Of a stretch of 64,000 nt of DNA, positions 34,123 to 41,867 are shown piece after piece (within the stretch, counting starts at the first letter, position 1; each line of letters begins with the position of its first letter). The notes under the pieces are model-generated. The model was given only the letters and a program-made list of their open reading frames with translations. It searched no databases and was not told the DNA's origin. The stretch is taken from contig JAAFJE010000001.1 in assembly GCA_013298025.1 (NCBI GenBank), forward strand, positions 62,001 to 126,000, in the 5' to 3' direction. Position numbers and translations under genes: made by a program. This DNA is from Cytophagales bacterium. Its GTDB lineage: Bacteria; Bacteroidota; Bacteroidia; Cytophagales; Spirosomataceae.

Positions 34123-35109
34123 TTATTTTAAACTTTCGAGATAGGTTTTTTTGACGAGGCTTGCAGTTTTATGATTGCCCGAATGGTGCCAGCCTGGAGG
34201 CATAAAAATATACAAAATTTTGCTTTTCAAGGTAGGAGCATGATACACATCTTTGACTAGCAAGGCGATTTCTCCAAAATAAGCATCCCAAAAATCGCCT
34301 GATTTCATAGGTCTTGTGATGCCGTACTCAATGGCTATGTCATGTTTTTCGGATTGTAATGTGCCAAAAAATCTATCCCAAATATTGAGCAAATTACAAA
34401 AATTGGTATCCATGTACAACGGGTTGCGGGCATGGTGTACCCTATGATGCGAGGGCGTAAGAATGAGATGGTTCAAAAAGCCCAAACGAGCATTTTCAAT
34501 GAGATTTTCGCCTACATGAATAAACGCTCCCCAAGTGCCGTCGATAAACATAATGAGGAATAAAAGAGGAGGATTGACTCCCAAAAAAATACAAATACTG
34601 GTACGAATGACATCGGCATAAGGGGCTTCTAAGAAAAAATGGGTATATGTTACCGATAAATTCATGTATTCGGGGGCGTGATGCGTAGCGTGCAAGCACC
34701 AAAAGAGGCGTACTTTATGCCCTAAATAATGATAAATAAAGTGGGCAAATTCCCACACAATATAACCATACACAAACCAATACCAAGTAAAAGTTGTCTG
34801 AAAAAGGCGGTAAGGTTCAACTAAGGCAATGCACACCCCAACCATACCAATAGCAATGAAACGGGAGATAAAACGATTAAAAACGTAGGTGAAAAAAGAA
34901 ATTTTGTATTGTACAAAGCTAAGACGGCGATAAAAAAACGCCCTGATGATTTCTATAACCAGCAAAAGGGGTATCAGTGGGCCAAGGGCTTTGCCTATGC
35001 CATCTTGCGTTAAAAGGGCATCATATTGCTTACTTTCGATGATTTCGATGAGTCCGCCGAAGCTGAAAAAACCGAGTATTTCTTGGTAAAGTATTTTTAA
35101 AAATTCCAT
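34123..35109 (-). CDS. Sterol desaturase / fatty acid hydroxylase superfamily membrane protein
   Basis: 328 residues with about five membrane helices and the histidine clusters of the di-iron hydroxylase family: HFIYHYLGH, HATHH and HRVHHARN. Proteins of this superfamily hydroxylate or desaturate lipid chains in the membrane using oxygen. Substrate is unknown; in Bacteroidota, related proteins act on carotenoids, sphingolipids or ornithine lipids. It lies in the leftward operon between the CocE-like hydrolase (82 bases upstream) and PBP4. Confidence 0.87.
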   Translation of the reverse strand: MEFLKILYQEILGFFSFGGLIEIIESKQYDALLTQDGIGKALGPLIPLLLVIEIIRAFFYRRLSFVQYKISFFTYVFNRFISRFIAIGMVGVCIALVEPYRLFQTTFTWYWFVYGYIVWEFAHFIYHYLGHKVRLFWCLHATHHAPEYMNLSVTYTHFFLEAPYADVIRTSICIFLGVNPPLLFLIMFIDGTWGAFIHVGENLIENARLGFLNHLILTPSHHRVHHARNPLYMDTNFCNLLNIWDRFFGTLQSEKHDIAIEYGITRPMKSGDFWDAYFGEIALLVKDVYHAPTLKSKILYIFMPPGWHHSGNHKTASLVKKTYLESLK

Positions 35110-35191
35110 AGTTGTGGTCGAGATAGTGTTGTGAATGAGTCATATTAAGTACCAAGGCAGCATTGTAAACTTACAGGTCTGCCTTGGCATT

Positions 35192-37087
35192 TTACTTGCC
35201 TAAAACTTCTACTTCAATTACGCTATCGGTATAAACCTTGTGCGTTGCTTTTTGGAAATCGCTTTCTTGGGCTTTGTAGATATTTTCGACAAACTTTTGA
35301 GGATTTATATCGAACAAAGGAAACGCCGTTGATTGCACCTGAATCATGATTTTATGTCCTTTTTTGAAGGTATGCAATACGTCTTGCAACCTGAAATCAA
35401 TGGCGGTTTCACGGTTGGGTACAAGGGCTTCGGGCTTGCTAAAACTTTTCCTGAACCGACTACGCATAATTTCACTTCTCACCATCTGCTGATACCCTGC
35501 CAAAGTAATGTGCTTGGGTGTATAAGATGTATTGGGTTCGTTGCCCGGATACACGTCGATAAGCTTGACAAACCAGTCGGCATCGGTGCCAGTGGTGGCG
35601 ATGTTGAGTTTGGCCCAAATCTCTCCGCCCAAGGTTAGGTCTTCGGTCAGAATGTCGGTTTCAAAGGTCAATACGTCGGTTCTTCTGCCAGCAAAGCGTT
35701 GGTCTTCACTCATATAAGCCCTTGGTGTAAAGCCAAATAGCTGTTTGTTGTCTTCGGTATAAGGCACGGGTTTGTTGGGGTCTGATATAAACGAAGAAAA
35801 GCCTTTGGCTGGTTTGGTCTGCGATAATTTGCCATTATTTTGTAGGTAAAATTGTAATTTTTTGGCTGTTTTCACGGGCCATTTTTCAAAGGTTTTCCAT
35901 TGTTTTAGTCCTGTATCAAACAAATATGCTTCGGGTAATCCAGATGTGGCATTGCCTTCGCCTTTAAGGAAATGCTTGAAAAAAGGTAGCTCAATATTTT
36001 TTTGGAAAAATGTAGCAATGCTATCGCCAAAATATACATTAGAATGCAGGTGATGTCCTCGCTCTCTGGCCCAGTCGCCATGTCCAAAAGGGCCCATGAC
36101 CAAGGTATTATAAATGCCTTGGTTATATTTTTCTACATTTTTATAAATCGTCAAAGGCCCATACAAATCTTCGGCATCAAACCAACCGCCTACCACCATG
36201 ATAGCAGGAGCATTTTTGATGTTTTTGAGGTGCGGAATAATGCTTCTTTTTTGCCAAAAATCGTCGTAATTAGGGTGTGCTACGTGTTCTTGCCAGAAGA
36301 AATTGTCCGTATAATTTGCCCCTAAATTTTTCAAAGGCGTTTGGGTTTTGTACCAATCGAATCCGTCTTGGGTGTTTCTTTTCGGAAATTTATCGTCGTA
36401 CCACGAGGTTGAGGTTGGCTTGGGGTGTTGCATCCCAAACACAGGAAACGTTAGCCCGTAGCCTATCGTAAAAGCACCGTTGTGATGAAAGTCATCGAAG
36501 AAGAAATCCGAAACGGGTGCTTGTGGCGAGGAGGCTTTCAAGGCTGGATGCCCACACAAAGCCCCAGCAATGGTATAAAAGCCCGGATACGAAATGCCAT
36601 ATTGTCCTACTTTGCCGTTGTTGTGGGGGATGTTTTTGAGTAGCCATTCGATTGTATCGTAAGTGTCTGAGGCTTCGTCAACGTCTTTGTTGCTTTGCTT
36701 GTTGGCAATATGCGGTGTCATGTTTGTCCAAGTGCCTTCCGACATCCAACGGCCTCTTACGTCTTGTTCGACAAAAATAAATTTTTCTCGCATCATGTAG
36801 CGAGAATAGTAAAGCATTTCGGGATAATCGTTTTTGCCGTAGGGAGCAACATCGTAGCAGGTACGTTGCATCACAAATGGGTACAGCTTTTGGGCGGAGG
36901 CATCGTTGGGTACATATACTTGGGTAAAGAGCTTAGTACCATCACGCATAGGAATTTGGTATTGGTATTTTACATAGTTTTCTCGGACAAACGCCGAGTC
37001 TTGTTGTGCCTGTGTAGGCATGGTTTGTTGGGCTTGTACATGGCACGCAAGCACCCAAAAGAAGAGCCAAAGAAAGCTTTTTTTCAT
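35192..37087 (-). CDS. CocE/NonD-family hydrolase (alpha-amino acid ester hydrolase-like), secreted
   Basis: 631 residues with a signal peptide (LWLFFWVLACHVQAQ). The alpha/beta-hydrolase domain has the nucleophile motif GQYGISYPG (Ser near 165), an acid in GGWFDAEDLYGP and the His in MGPFGHGDWA; the C-terminal X-Pro dipeptidyl-peptidase-type jelly roll follows (LTEDLTLGGEIWAKLNIATTGTDADW). Length and motifs match alpha-amino acid ester hydrolases and glutaryl-7-ACA acylase-like enzymes. Some homologues act on beta-lactam side chains, and a beta-lactamase gene lies 6 kb away, but this is no evidence of a link. It is the first gene of the leftward operon. Confidence 0.87.
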   Translation of the reverse strand: MKKSFLWLFFWVLACHVQAQQTMPTQAQQDSAFVRENYVKYQYQIPMRDGTKLFTQVYVPNDASAQKLYPFVMQRTCYDVAPYGKNDYPEMLYYSRYMMREKFIFVEQDVRGRWMSEGTWTNMTPHIANKQSNKDVDEASDTYDTIEWLLKNIPHNNGKVGQYGISYPGFYTIAGALCGHPALKASSPQAPVSDFFFDDFHHNGAFTIGYGLTFPVFGMQHPKPTSTSWYDDKFPKRNTQDGFDWYKTQTPLKNLGANYTDNFFWQEHVAHPNYDDFWQKRSIIPHLKNIKNAPAIMVVGGWFDAEDLYGPLTIYKNVEKYNQGIYNTLVMGPFGHGDWARERGHHLHSNVYFGDSIATFFQKNIELPFFKHFLKGEGNATSGLPEAYLFDTGLKQWKTFEKWPVKTAKKLQFYLQNNGKLSQTKPAKGFSSFISDPNKPVPYTEDNKQLFGFTPRAYMSEDQRFAGRRTDVLTFETDILTEDLTLGGEIWAKLNIATTGTDADWFVKLIDVYPGNEPNTSYTPKHITLAGYQQMVRSEIMRSRFRKSFSKPEALVPNRETAIDFRLQDVLHTFKKGHKIMIQVQSTAFPLFDINPQKFVENIYKAQESDFQKATHKVYTDSVIEVEVLGK

Positions 37088-37217
37088 GTTGATGAGGGAG
37101 TAAAAGCCTGATTTGCTCGGGCAATAGAGCTTTGATTCAGGTTTTTGTTAGGAAAAAATATTCAGAAAATTTTCTTACAATTTACAGAAAACAATACAAA
37201 ACCTAAACATGATTGAG

Positions 37218-37225
37218 TAATTTTG
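37218..37225 (+). promoter_or_regulatory. Putative -7 promoter element for hisG
   Basis: TAATTTTG, exact TAnnTTTG, 74 bases before the hisG start; no clear -33 element. Confidence 0.5.
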
Positions 37226-37299
37226 CACCCATCGTTGTTCAAGGTAAGTAAATTATCGTGCAGAAACAATCTAAATCGAGCAACGAGTCACGCTAAAAG

Positions 37300-38160
37300 A
37301 TGAATGAAGTATTAAGAATTGCGGTCCAAAAATCGGGGCGCCTTAGTGAAGATTCACTAAATTTATTTAAAGAATGTGGTATCAAATTCGATAATGGTGC
37401 AGGCAAACTCAAAGCTACTTCATCGAATTTTCCTGCTGAGTTTTTGTTTTTAAGAGACGACGATATTCCTGGATATGTGGAAGATGGTGTGGCTGATATT
37501 GGGATTGTCGGGCAGAATGTGCATGTAGAAACAAACAAACAAGTTGCAGAGGTAAAATTATTGGGTTTTTCTAAGTGCCGTTTGTCGATTGCCATTCCTC
37601 GCAGCGAAACCTATGGTGGTGTGCAAGAATTGGAAGGCAAAAGTATTGCTACGTCGTATCCAGTTATTTTAGGTAATTTTTTACAAGAAAATGGCGTAAA
37701 AGCCCATATCCACGAAATCAGTGGTTCGGTAGAAATTGCTCCTAGCATTGGCTTGGCTCATGCCGTATGCGATATTGTGAGTTCGGGTGGTACGCTTTTG
37801 AGTAATGGCCTCAAGGAAGTTGAAGTGATTTTCCGTTCGGAGGCTATTATGATTGGGTATGCGGCGTTGTCACCAGCCAAACAAGAGATTCTCAACCAAA
37901 TTTTGTTTAGAATCGACTCGGTTCAACGGGCCAAAAACAGCAAATATGTGGTGTTGAATACCAAAAACGAAAATATTGAAGCTATTCGCCAATTGCTTCC
38001 TGGGATGAAAGCCCCTTCTATTTTGCCTTTGGCAGATGAGGGCTGGTCGTCGATGCACTCGGTGATTACAGAGCAGGATTTTTGGCAAAATATCGAAAAA
38101 CTCAGAGATGCGGGTGCAGAAGGCATTTTGGTAATGCCTATCGAAAAAATGATTTATTAA
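37300..38160 (+). CDS. hisG: ATP phosphoribosyltransferase, long form
   Basis: 286 residues; first step of histidine synthesis, joining ATP and PRPP. RIAVQKSGRLSEDSL and GVADIGIVGQNVHVE form the first lobe, SGSVEIAPSIGLAHAVCDIVSSGGTLLSNGL is the PRPP-binding region, and the last about 70 residues (after RAKNSKYVVLNTKNENIEAI) are the ACT-like regulatory domain of the long, hexameric form that is feedback-inhibited by histidine. The operon continues with hisD and hisC but both gaps are unusually long (331 and 174 bases) and are filled by inverted repeat arrays. Confidence 0.96.
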   Translation: MNEVLRIAVQKSGRLSEDSLNLFKECGIKFDNGAGKLKATSSNFPAEFLFLRDDDIPGYVEDGVADIGIVGQNVHVETNKQVAEVKLLGFSKCRLSIAIPRSETYGGVQELEGKSIATSYPVILGNFLQENGVKAHIHEISGSVEIAPSIGLAHAVCDIVSSGGTLLSNGLKEVEVIFRSEAIMIGYAALSPAKQEILNQILFRIDSVQRAKNSKYVVLNTKNENIEAIRQLLPGMKAPSILPLADEGWSSMHSVITEQDFWQNIEKLRDAGAEGILVMPIEKMIY

Positions 38161-38163
38161 TTG

Positions 38164-38421
38164 AATGAGTGAATTAGTGAATTAGTGATTGAGTGAATTA
38201 GTGAATGAGTGAGTTAGTGCTGTACGAAGGATTTTATCTTGTTCAAAAGCGTTCTTATTATTCGCATTTTTGGGGTAGCGGCAACCCTTGCGGTTGCCAT
38301 GTTGAGTGTGGCAACTGCAAGAGTTGCCTCTATCTCAATTCTGGTTGAAAGATAAAACCAAGCTTTCGTACAGCACTAATCACTCAATCACTAACTCACT
38401 CATTCACAATTAACTAACTCA
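38164..38421. repeat. Inverted arrays of GTGAATT-like heptamers flanking a palindromic element
   Basis: The left arm (38164-38218) is built from units such as GTGAATTA, GTGATTGA and GTGAGTTA; the right arm (38376-38421) reads the same units on the other strand (CACTCAATCACTAACTCACTC). The arms can pair to close a stem around the central element. A second array of the same type lies at 39757-39897 in the hisD-hisC gap. Confidence 0.85.
38214..38379. repeat. REP-like palindromic element with two inverted hairpins
   Basis: The outer 15-bp inverted repeat TTAGTGCTGTACGAA encloses GGCAACC-CTTGC-GGTTGCC (38280-38298) and GGCAACT-GCAAG-AGTTGCC (38310-38328). Each hairpin has a 7-bp stem and a 5-base loop, the loops are complementary, and one hairpin is nearly the reverse complement of the other (17 of 19 positions). 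This is the arrangement of paired REP sequences. The right half from about 38262 to 38375 has a clear relative at 41588-41667. Some GTAG sequence precedes the first hairpin, as in classical REPs, which may be chance. Confidence 0.8.
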
Positions 38422-38491
38422 CAACCGCACGTAAAACTTGCTGTTTCTCTACAGCTTTCCCTGCCATTTTTTTCCTTTCTTATTGTGTCGT

Positions 38492-39751
38492 ATGAAAATC
38501 GTTAAGTTTCCTCAACAATCGGACTATGCTTCCATCCTTACTCGTCCAGTACAAGATATGTCGGTGATAGAGCAACGGGTGATGCCGATTCTCGAAAAAG
38601 TGAAGCAAGAAGGTGATAAAGCCTTGATAGACTTTGCCTTACAGTTTGACAAAGTGGAGCTTACGCAATTGGCAATGGATGCCTCCGTTGTAGCAAATGC
38701 CACCCATTTGTTGTCTGCCGAACTGAAAGCTGCCATTCATCAAGCGTATCATAATATCAAAAAATTTCATGATGCTCAACGACATACCCCCAAAAAAATC
38801 GAAACTTCACCCGGCGTGGTATGCTGGCGTAAGTCGGTGGGTATCGAGAAAGTAGGTGTATATATTCCGGGTGGCACAGCCCCTTTGTTTTCTACAGTAT
38901 TGATGCTGGGCGTTCCTGCACAAATTGCGGGTTGTAAAGAAGTGGTGCTGTGTACGCCCTCCGACCACCCTGCTATTTTGTATGCAGCCCAGCTTTGCGG
39001 AATTACCAAAATTTTCCGTGTGGGTGGGGCTCAGGCAATTGCCGCTATGGCCTATGGTACAGCGTCGATTCCGCAAGTGTATAAAATATTTGGGCCGGGC
39101 AATCAGTACGTTACGGCAGCTAAAATGTTGGTCAACAAAGAAGGGGTTGCTATTGATATGCCTGCGGGGCCATCGGAAGTGGCAGTTTGGGCCGACGATA
39201 CCGCCGTGCCTGCTTTTGTAGCCGCCGATTTGCTTTCTCAAGCCGAGCATGGCGTTGACTCACAAGTATTATTGGTTTCTACGTCGGAAAAATTGATTGA
39301 AGACGTAAACCTTGCCCTAGCCGAACAATTAGAAGCCTTGCCAAGGGCCGAATTTGCCGCCAAAGCTTTGGAAAATAGTCAAGCGGTATTGGTTGAAAAT
39401 GAGGAAATTGCCCTAGATATGCTCAACCAGTACGCTGCCGAACATTTGATTCTTTCTATCGACAATGCCGAAGCGTGGTCGGAACGGGTATATAATGCAG
39501 GTTCTATTTTCCTCGGAAATTACACGCCCGAATCGGCAGGTGATTATGCTTCGGGTACAAACCACACCTTGCCTACCAATGGCTTTGCAAGAGCGTATTC
39601 GGGTGTAAGTTTGGATAGTTTTGTGAAAAAAATCACGGTACAACATATTTCACAAGAGGGTATTCGCCACCTTGGTCCAACCATTGTAGCGATGGCAGAG
39701 GCCGAATCGCTCGAAGCCCACGCCAATGCTGTGAGGTTGAGAGTTAAGTAA
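38492..39751 (+). CDS. hisD: Histidinol dehydrogenase
   Basis: 419 residues from the ATG at 38492 (MKIVKFPQQSDY); the frame is open further upstream, but only from a TTG and with unrelated hydrophobic sequence. HisD oxidises histidinol to histidine in two NAD-dependent steps. Family signatures are intact: GVYIPGGTAPLFSTVLML, IFGPGNQYVTAAK, IDMPAGPSEV, DLLSQAEHGVDSQ with zinc ligands, and SGTNHTLPTNGFARAYSG. It is the second gene of hisG-hisD-hisC. Confidence 0.96.
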   Translation: MKIVKFPQQSDYASILTRPVQDMSVIEQRVMPILEKVKQEGDKALIDFALQFDKVELTQLAMDASVVANATHLLSAELKAAIHQAYHNIKKFHDAQRHTPKKIETSPGVVCWRKSVGIEKVGVYIPGGTAPLFSTVLMLGVPAQIAGCKEVVLCTPSDHPAILYAAQLCGITKIFRVGGAQAIAAMAYGTASIPQVYKIFGPGNQYVTAAKMLVNKEGVAIDMPAGPSEVAVWADDTAVPAFVAADLLSQAEHGVDSQVLLVSTSEKLIEDVNLALAEQLEALPRAEFAAKALENSQAVLVENEEIALDMLNQYAAEHLILSIDNAEAWSERVYNAGSIFLGNYTPESAGDYASGTNHTLPTNGFARAYSGVSLDSFVKKITVQHISQEGIRHLGPTIVAMAEAESLEAHANAVRLRVK

Positions 39752-39756
39752 ATTAT

Positions 39757-39897
39757 TGAGTGATTTAGTGAATTGTGAATTAGTGAATTGTGAGTTAAGT
39801 TTTTAATTTTTAATGATGACTCAATTGATTTTGATTAAAAAGTAAGTTTTTGAAAAAACACTCATTCACAATTCACTAACTCACAATTCACAATTGA
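39757..39897. repeat. Second inverted heptamer array, hisD-hisC gap
   Basis: The left arm (39757-39800) contains GAGTGATTTAGTGAATTGTG-type units; the right arm (39859-39897) contains their complements, CACTCATTCACAATTCACTA and AACTCACAATTCACAATTG. The 58-base centre is AT-rich and lacks the REP-like hairpins seen at 38214-38379. Confidence 0.8.
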
Positions 39898-39925
39898 CAA
39901 CAATCGTAGTACAAACAAGAGAACC

Positions 39926-40978
39926 ATGCAATTTAATATAAAAAATGTAGTGCGTCCGCATATCCTCAACCTTGCCCCGTATTCGTCGGCAAGAGATGAG
40001 TATTCTGGTAAAGAAGGTATTTTTTTAGATGCCAACGAAAACCCCATTGGCTCGGTTACACCCGAAAATTGGAATCGTTACCCCGACCCTTATCAATGGG
40101 CTATCAAAGAAAAAATTGCTCCCCTCAAGGGTTGTCGCCCAGCACAAATATTTCTTGGGAATGGGTCTGATGAACCCATTGATTTGATTATCCGCCTCAC
40201 TTGCGAGCCTAAGCAAGACAACATCATTATTCTGCCACCAACCTACGGGATGTACGAAGTGAGTGCGGCTGTTAATAACGTAGCGATTCAAAAAATAGAC
40301 TTAACACCTGATTTTCAACTAGATGTAGATGCTATTTTAGAAGCAATCAATTCCAGAACCAAGCTTATTTTCATTTGTTCGCCCAATAATCCTACGGGGA
40401 ATTTGATTCAACGAGAAAGCATTTTACAAATCATCGAAAACTTTCAGCAAGGCATTGTGGTCATTGACGAAGCTTACAACGATTTTTCGGATGAACCTTC
40501 GTTTATTCCGAGCCTCGACGAATACCCCAATGTGATGGTACTCCAAACCTTCTCGAAAGCGTGGGGATTGGCAGCTTTGCGTTTGGGCATGGCATTCGGA
40601 CAAGAAAGTTTGATTCAGTTATTAAACAAAATCAAGTATCCCTACAACATCAATGGGCTTACCCAACGTTTGTTGTTGGAAAATATCGACAAGACTTCCT
40701 TCGTTATAGATTCAGTTGCAACGCTCAACCAGAATCGCCAAGTGTTGATAGAAGCCTTGTCGCAATTGCCCATAGTCGAACACATTTATCCTTCCGATGC
40801 CAACTTTTTGTTGGTGCGTTTTACGGCAGCGAAAGCCATTTTCGATTATTTAATTGAAAACAAAACCATTGTCCGTGACCGCTCTAAAGTGGTTTTATGC
40901 GATAATTGTTTGCGGATTTCTGTTGGTACAACCGAGGAAAATGAAGTTTTGATAAAGTATTTGCAGCAATACCAATAA
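39926..40978 (+). CDS. hisC: Histidinol-phosphate aminotransferase
   Basis: 350 residues, fold-type I PLP enzyme, transferring the amino group to imidazole-acetol phosphate. Seen are DANENPIG near the start, FLGNGSDEPID, ICSPNNPTGN, IDEAYNDFS and the PLP lysine in QTFSKAWGLAALRLG; the final FLLVRF and LRISVGTTEEN are also typical. It ends the hisG-hisD-hisC group; the remaining his genes are not in the window. Confidence 0.95.
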   Translation: MQFNIKNVVRPHILNLAPYSSARDEYSGKEGIFLDANENPIGSVTPENWNRYPDPYQWAIKEKIAPLKGCRPAQIFLGNGSDEPIDLIIRLTCEPKQDNIIILPPTYGMYEVSAAVNNVAIQKIDLTPDFQLDVDAILEAINSRTKLIFICSPNNPTGNLIQRESILQIIENFQQGIVVIDEAYNDFSDEPSFIPSLDEYPNVMVLQTFSKAWGLAALRLGMAFGQESLIQLLNKIKYPYNINGLTQRLLLENIDKTSFVIDSVATLNQNRQVLIEALSQLPIVEHIYPSDANFLLVRFTAAKAIFDYLIENKTIVRDRSKVVLCDNCLRISVGTTEENEVLIKYLQQYQ

Positions 40979-41039
40979 TCGTAGCACTAAGGCAGGTTTG
41001 AGCTAAGTTTCATTTATTTACACAAAACATCCTTATGTT

Positions 41040-41570
41040 ATGAAGAAAATCATCTATGTATGTTGCTTGCTGTTGTGTTCTTTTTTGGCACAAGCCCAAC
41101 AACAAAAATGGGCCATTGGCTTTAAAATCGGAGAACCCACAGGTTTGAATGTTCGGCATTATTCAAGAGATGACAGCAGGGCTTTAGAAGCCAATTTCGG
41201 TATTTATGGTGGAATATGGGGCGTAAGAGATAGCTACAAAAATGGAGCTTTTGATGGCTCTGGTGTTGTTTTTAACGTTAAATACCTCATTCATCACCAA
41301 TTGATTTCAAGCCAATTACGCTATTATTATGGAATTGGCGGGCAGCTTACCTCTCGTCGTTATTATGTTGATGACGTAATGAATGGCAAGACCTATAAAA
41401 AAGATATTCCTGCTACAGGTTTGGGTGCTTTAGGCACTTGTGGCATTGAATATTTCTCTCCGAGGTCGCCTTTGTCGGTATTTGCCGAAGCCGAATTGTA
41501 CGTAGAATTGATTCCTGCTTTCTTCTATATTCATCCGCAAGGAGGCATTGGTGCAAGATTCAATTTTTAA
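41040..41570 (+). CDS. Small outer-membrane beta-barrel-like protein
   Basis: 176 residues with a signal peptide (YVCCLLLCSFLAQAQ). The mature part alternates hydrophobic and polar residues (WAIGFKIGEPTGLNVRHYS, ALEANFGIYGG, LRYYYGIGGQL, SVFAEAELYVELIP) and ends in aromatic phenylalanine (GGIGARFNF), as in outer-membrane barrels of 8 strands. No specific family or function could be given. It is preceded by hisC with 61 bases between and followed by the REP-like element near 41.6 kb. Confidence 0.75.
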   Translation: MKKIIYVCCLLLCSFLAQAQQQKWAIGFKIGEPTGLNVRHYSRDDSRALEANFGIYGGIWGVRDSYKNGAFDGSGVVFNVKYLIHHQLISSQLRYYYGIGGQLTSRRYYVDDVMNGKTYKKDIPATGLGALGTCGIEYFSPRSPLSVFAEAELYVELIPAFFYIHPQGGIGARFNF

Positions 41571-41587
41571 GAGTAGCCTATCGTTAG

Positions 41588-41673
41588 CATTTTTGGTGTA
41601 TGGGCAACTGCAAGTGTTGCTCCTACACCAATTTTATTTGAAAGATAAAACTAGACTTTCGTACAGCCTTACA
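41588..41673. repeat. REP-like element, second copy (short form)
   Basis: GCATTTTTGG, then GGCAACTGCAAGTGTTGC, then TTTGAAAGATAAAACTAGAC and TTTCGTACAGC recur from the element at 38214-38379, but with only one of the two hairpins. Here the hairpin is enlarged by TTGGTGTA (41593-41600) and TACACCAA (41624-41631), giving a long imperfect stem. It sits just downstream of a gene stop, the usual place for REP elements. Confidence 0.8.
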
Positions 41674-41716
41674 AATCATATAGTTATAAATAGTGCCTTA
41701 TTTTTTTGTATTTTTT

Positions 41717-41748
41717 TTTGGTTAAAGTAGTGAAAAATACTAGATTTG
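41717..41748 (+). promoter_or_regulatory. Promoter of the tRNA-Ala gene
   Basis: TTTG at 41717-41720 and TAGATTTG at 41741-41748, separated by 20 bases, match the Bacteroidota consensus (TTTG, 17-23 bases, TAnnTTTG). The tRNA begins 12 bases further on. This is the best complete promoter in the window. Confidence 0.8.
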
Positions 41749-41759
41749 CACCACAAAAC

Positions 41760-41836
41760 GGGGATGTAGCTCAGTTGGCTAGAGCGCTACGCTGGCAGCG
41801 TAGAGGTCGTGGGTTCGAGCCCCATCTTCTCCACCA
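41760..41836 (+). tRNA. tRNA-Ala (anticodon GGC)
   Basis: 77 bases with encoded CCA. The D arm is TAGCTCAGTTGGCTAGAGC, the anticodon stem-loop CTACG-CTGGCAG-CGTAG reads GGC for alanine GCC codons, and the T arm is GTGGG-TTCGAGC-CCCAT. The acceptor stem GGGGATG pairs with CTTCTCC apart from a U-U mismatch at 6:67 and a G-U pair at 3:70. G3-U70 is the universal alanine identity element, which fits the assignment. Confidence 0.97.
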
Positions 41837-41866
41837 AAGCCTTCGCATACAGCGAAGGCTTTTTTA
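41837..41866 (+). terminator. Terminator of the tRNA gene
   Basis: Stem AAGCCTTCGC (41837-41846) / GCGAAGGCTT (41852-41861) followed directly by TTTTT. Confidence 0.9.
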
Positions 41867-41867
41867 T

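Larger units (their letters stand above)
38161..38491. other. hisG-hisD gap: nested inverted repeats
   Basis: This 331-base gap inside the histidine operon contains no gene. Nested from outside inward are: arms of heptamer-like repeats (38164-38218 and 38376-38421), a perfect 15-bp inverted repeat TTAGTGCTGTACGAA (38214-38228 and 38365-38379), TTTTATCTT/AAGATAAAA (38232-38240 and 38349-38357), and two small hairpins at the centre (38280-38298 and 38310-38328). Confidence 0.85.

Noticed and set aside
28750-37087. A beta-lactam resistance or degradation island (beta-lactamase, CocE-type hydrolase, PBP4)
   Set aside because: The genes are separated by icd and DUF6671 on the other strand and lack common regulation or mobility signals; the closeness may be chance.
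38164-38421. Possible CRISPR-like or phage attachment repeats in the hisG-hisD gap
   Set aside because: Units are 7-8 bases, degenerate and in opposing arms around a palindrome; no spacers, no integrase gene.
38438-38491. Upstream extension of hisD
   Set aside because: Begins at TTG with hydrophobic sequence not seen in HisD proteins; the ATG at 38492 matches the family start.
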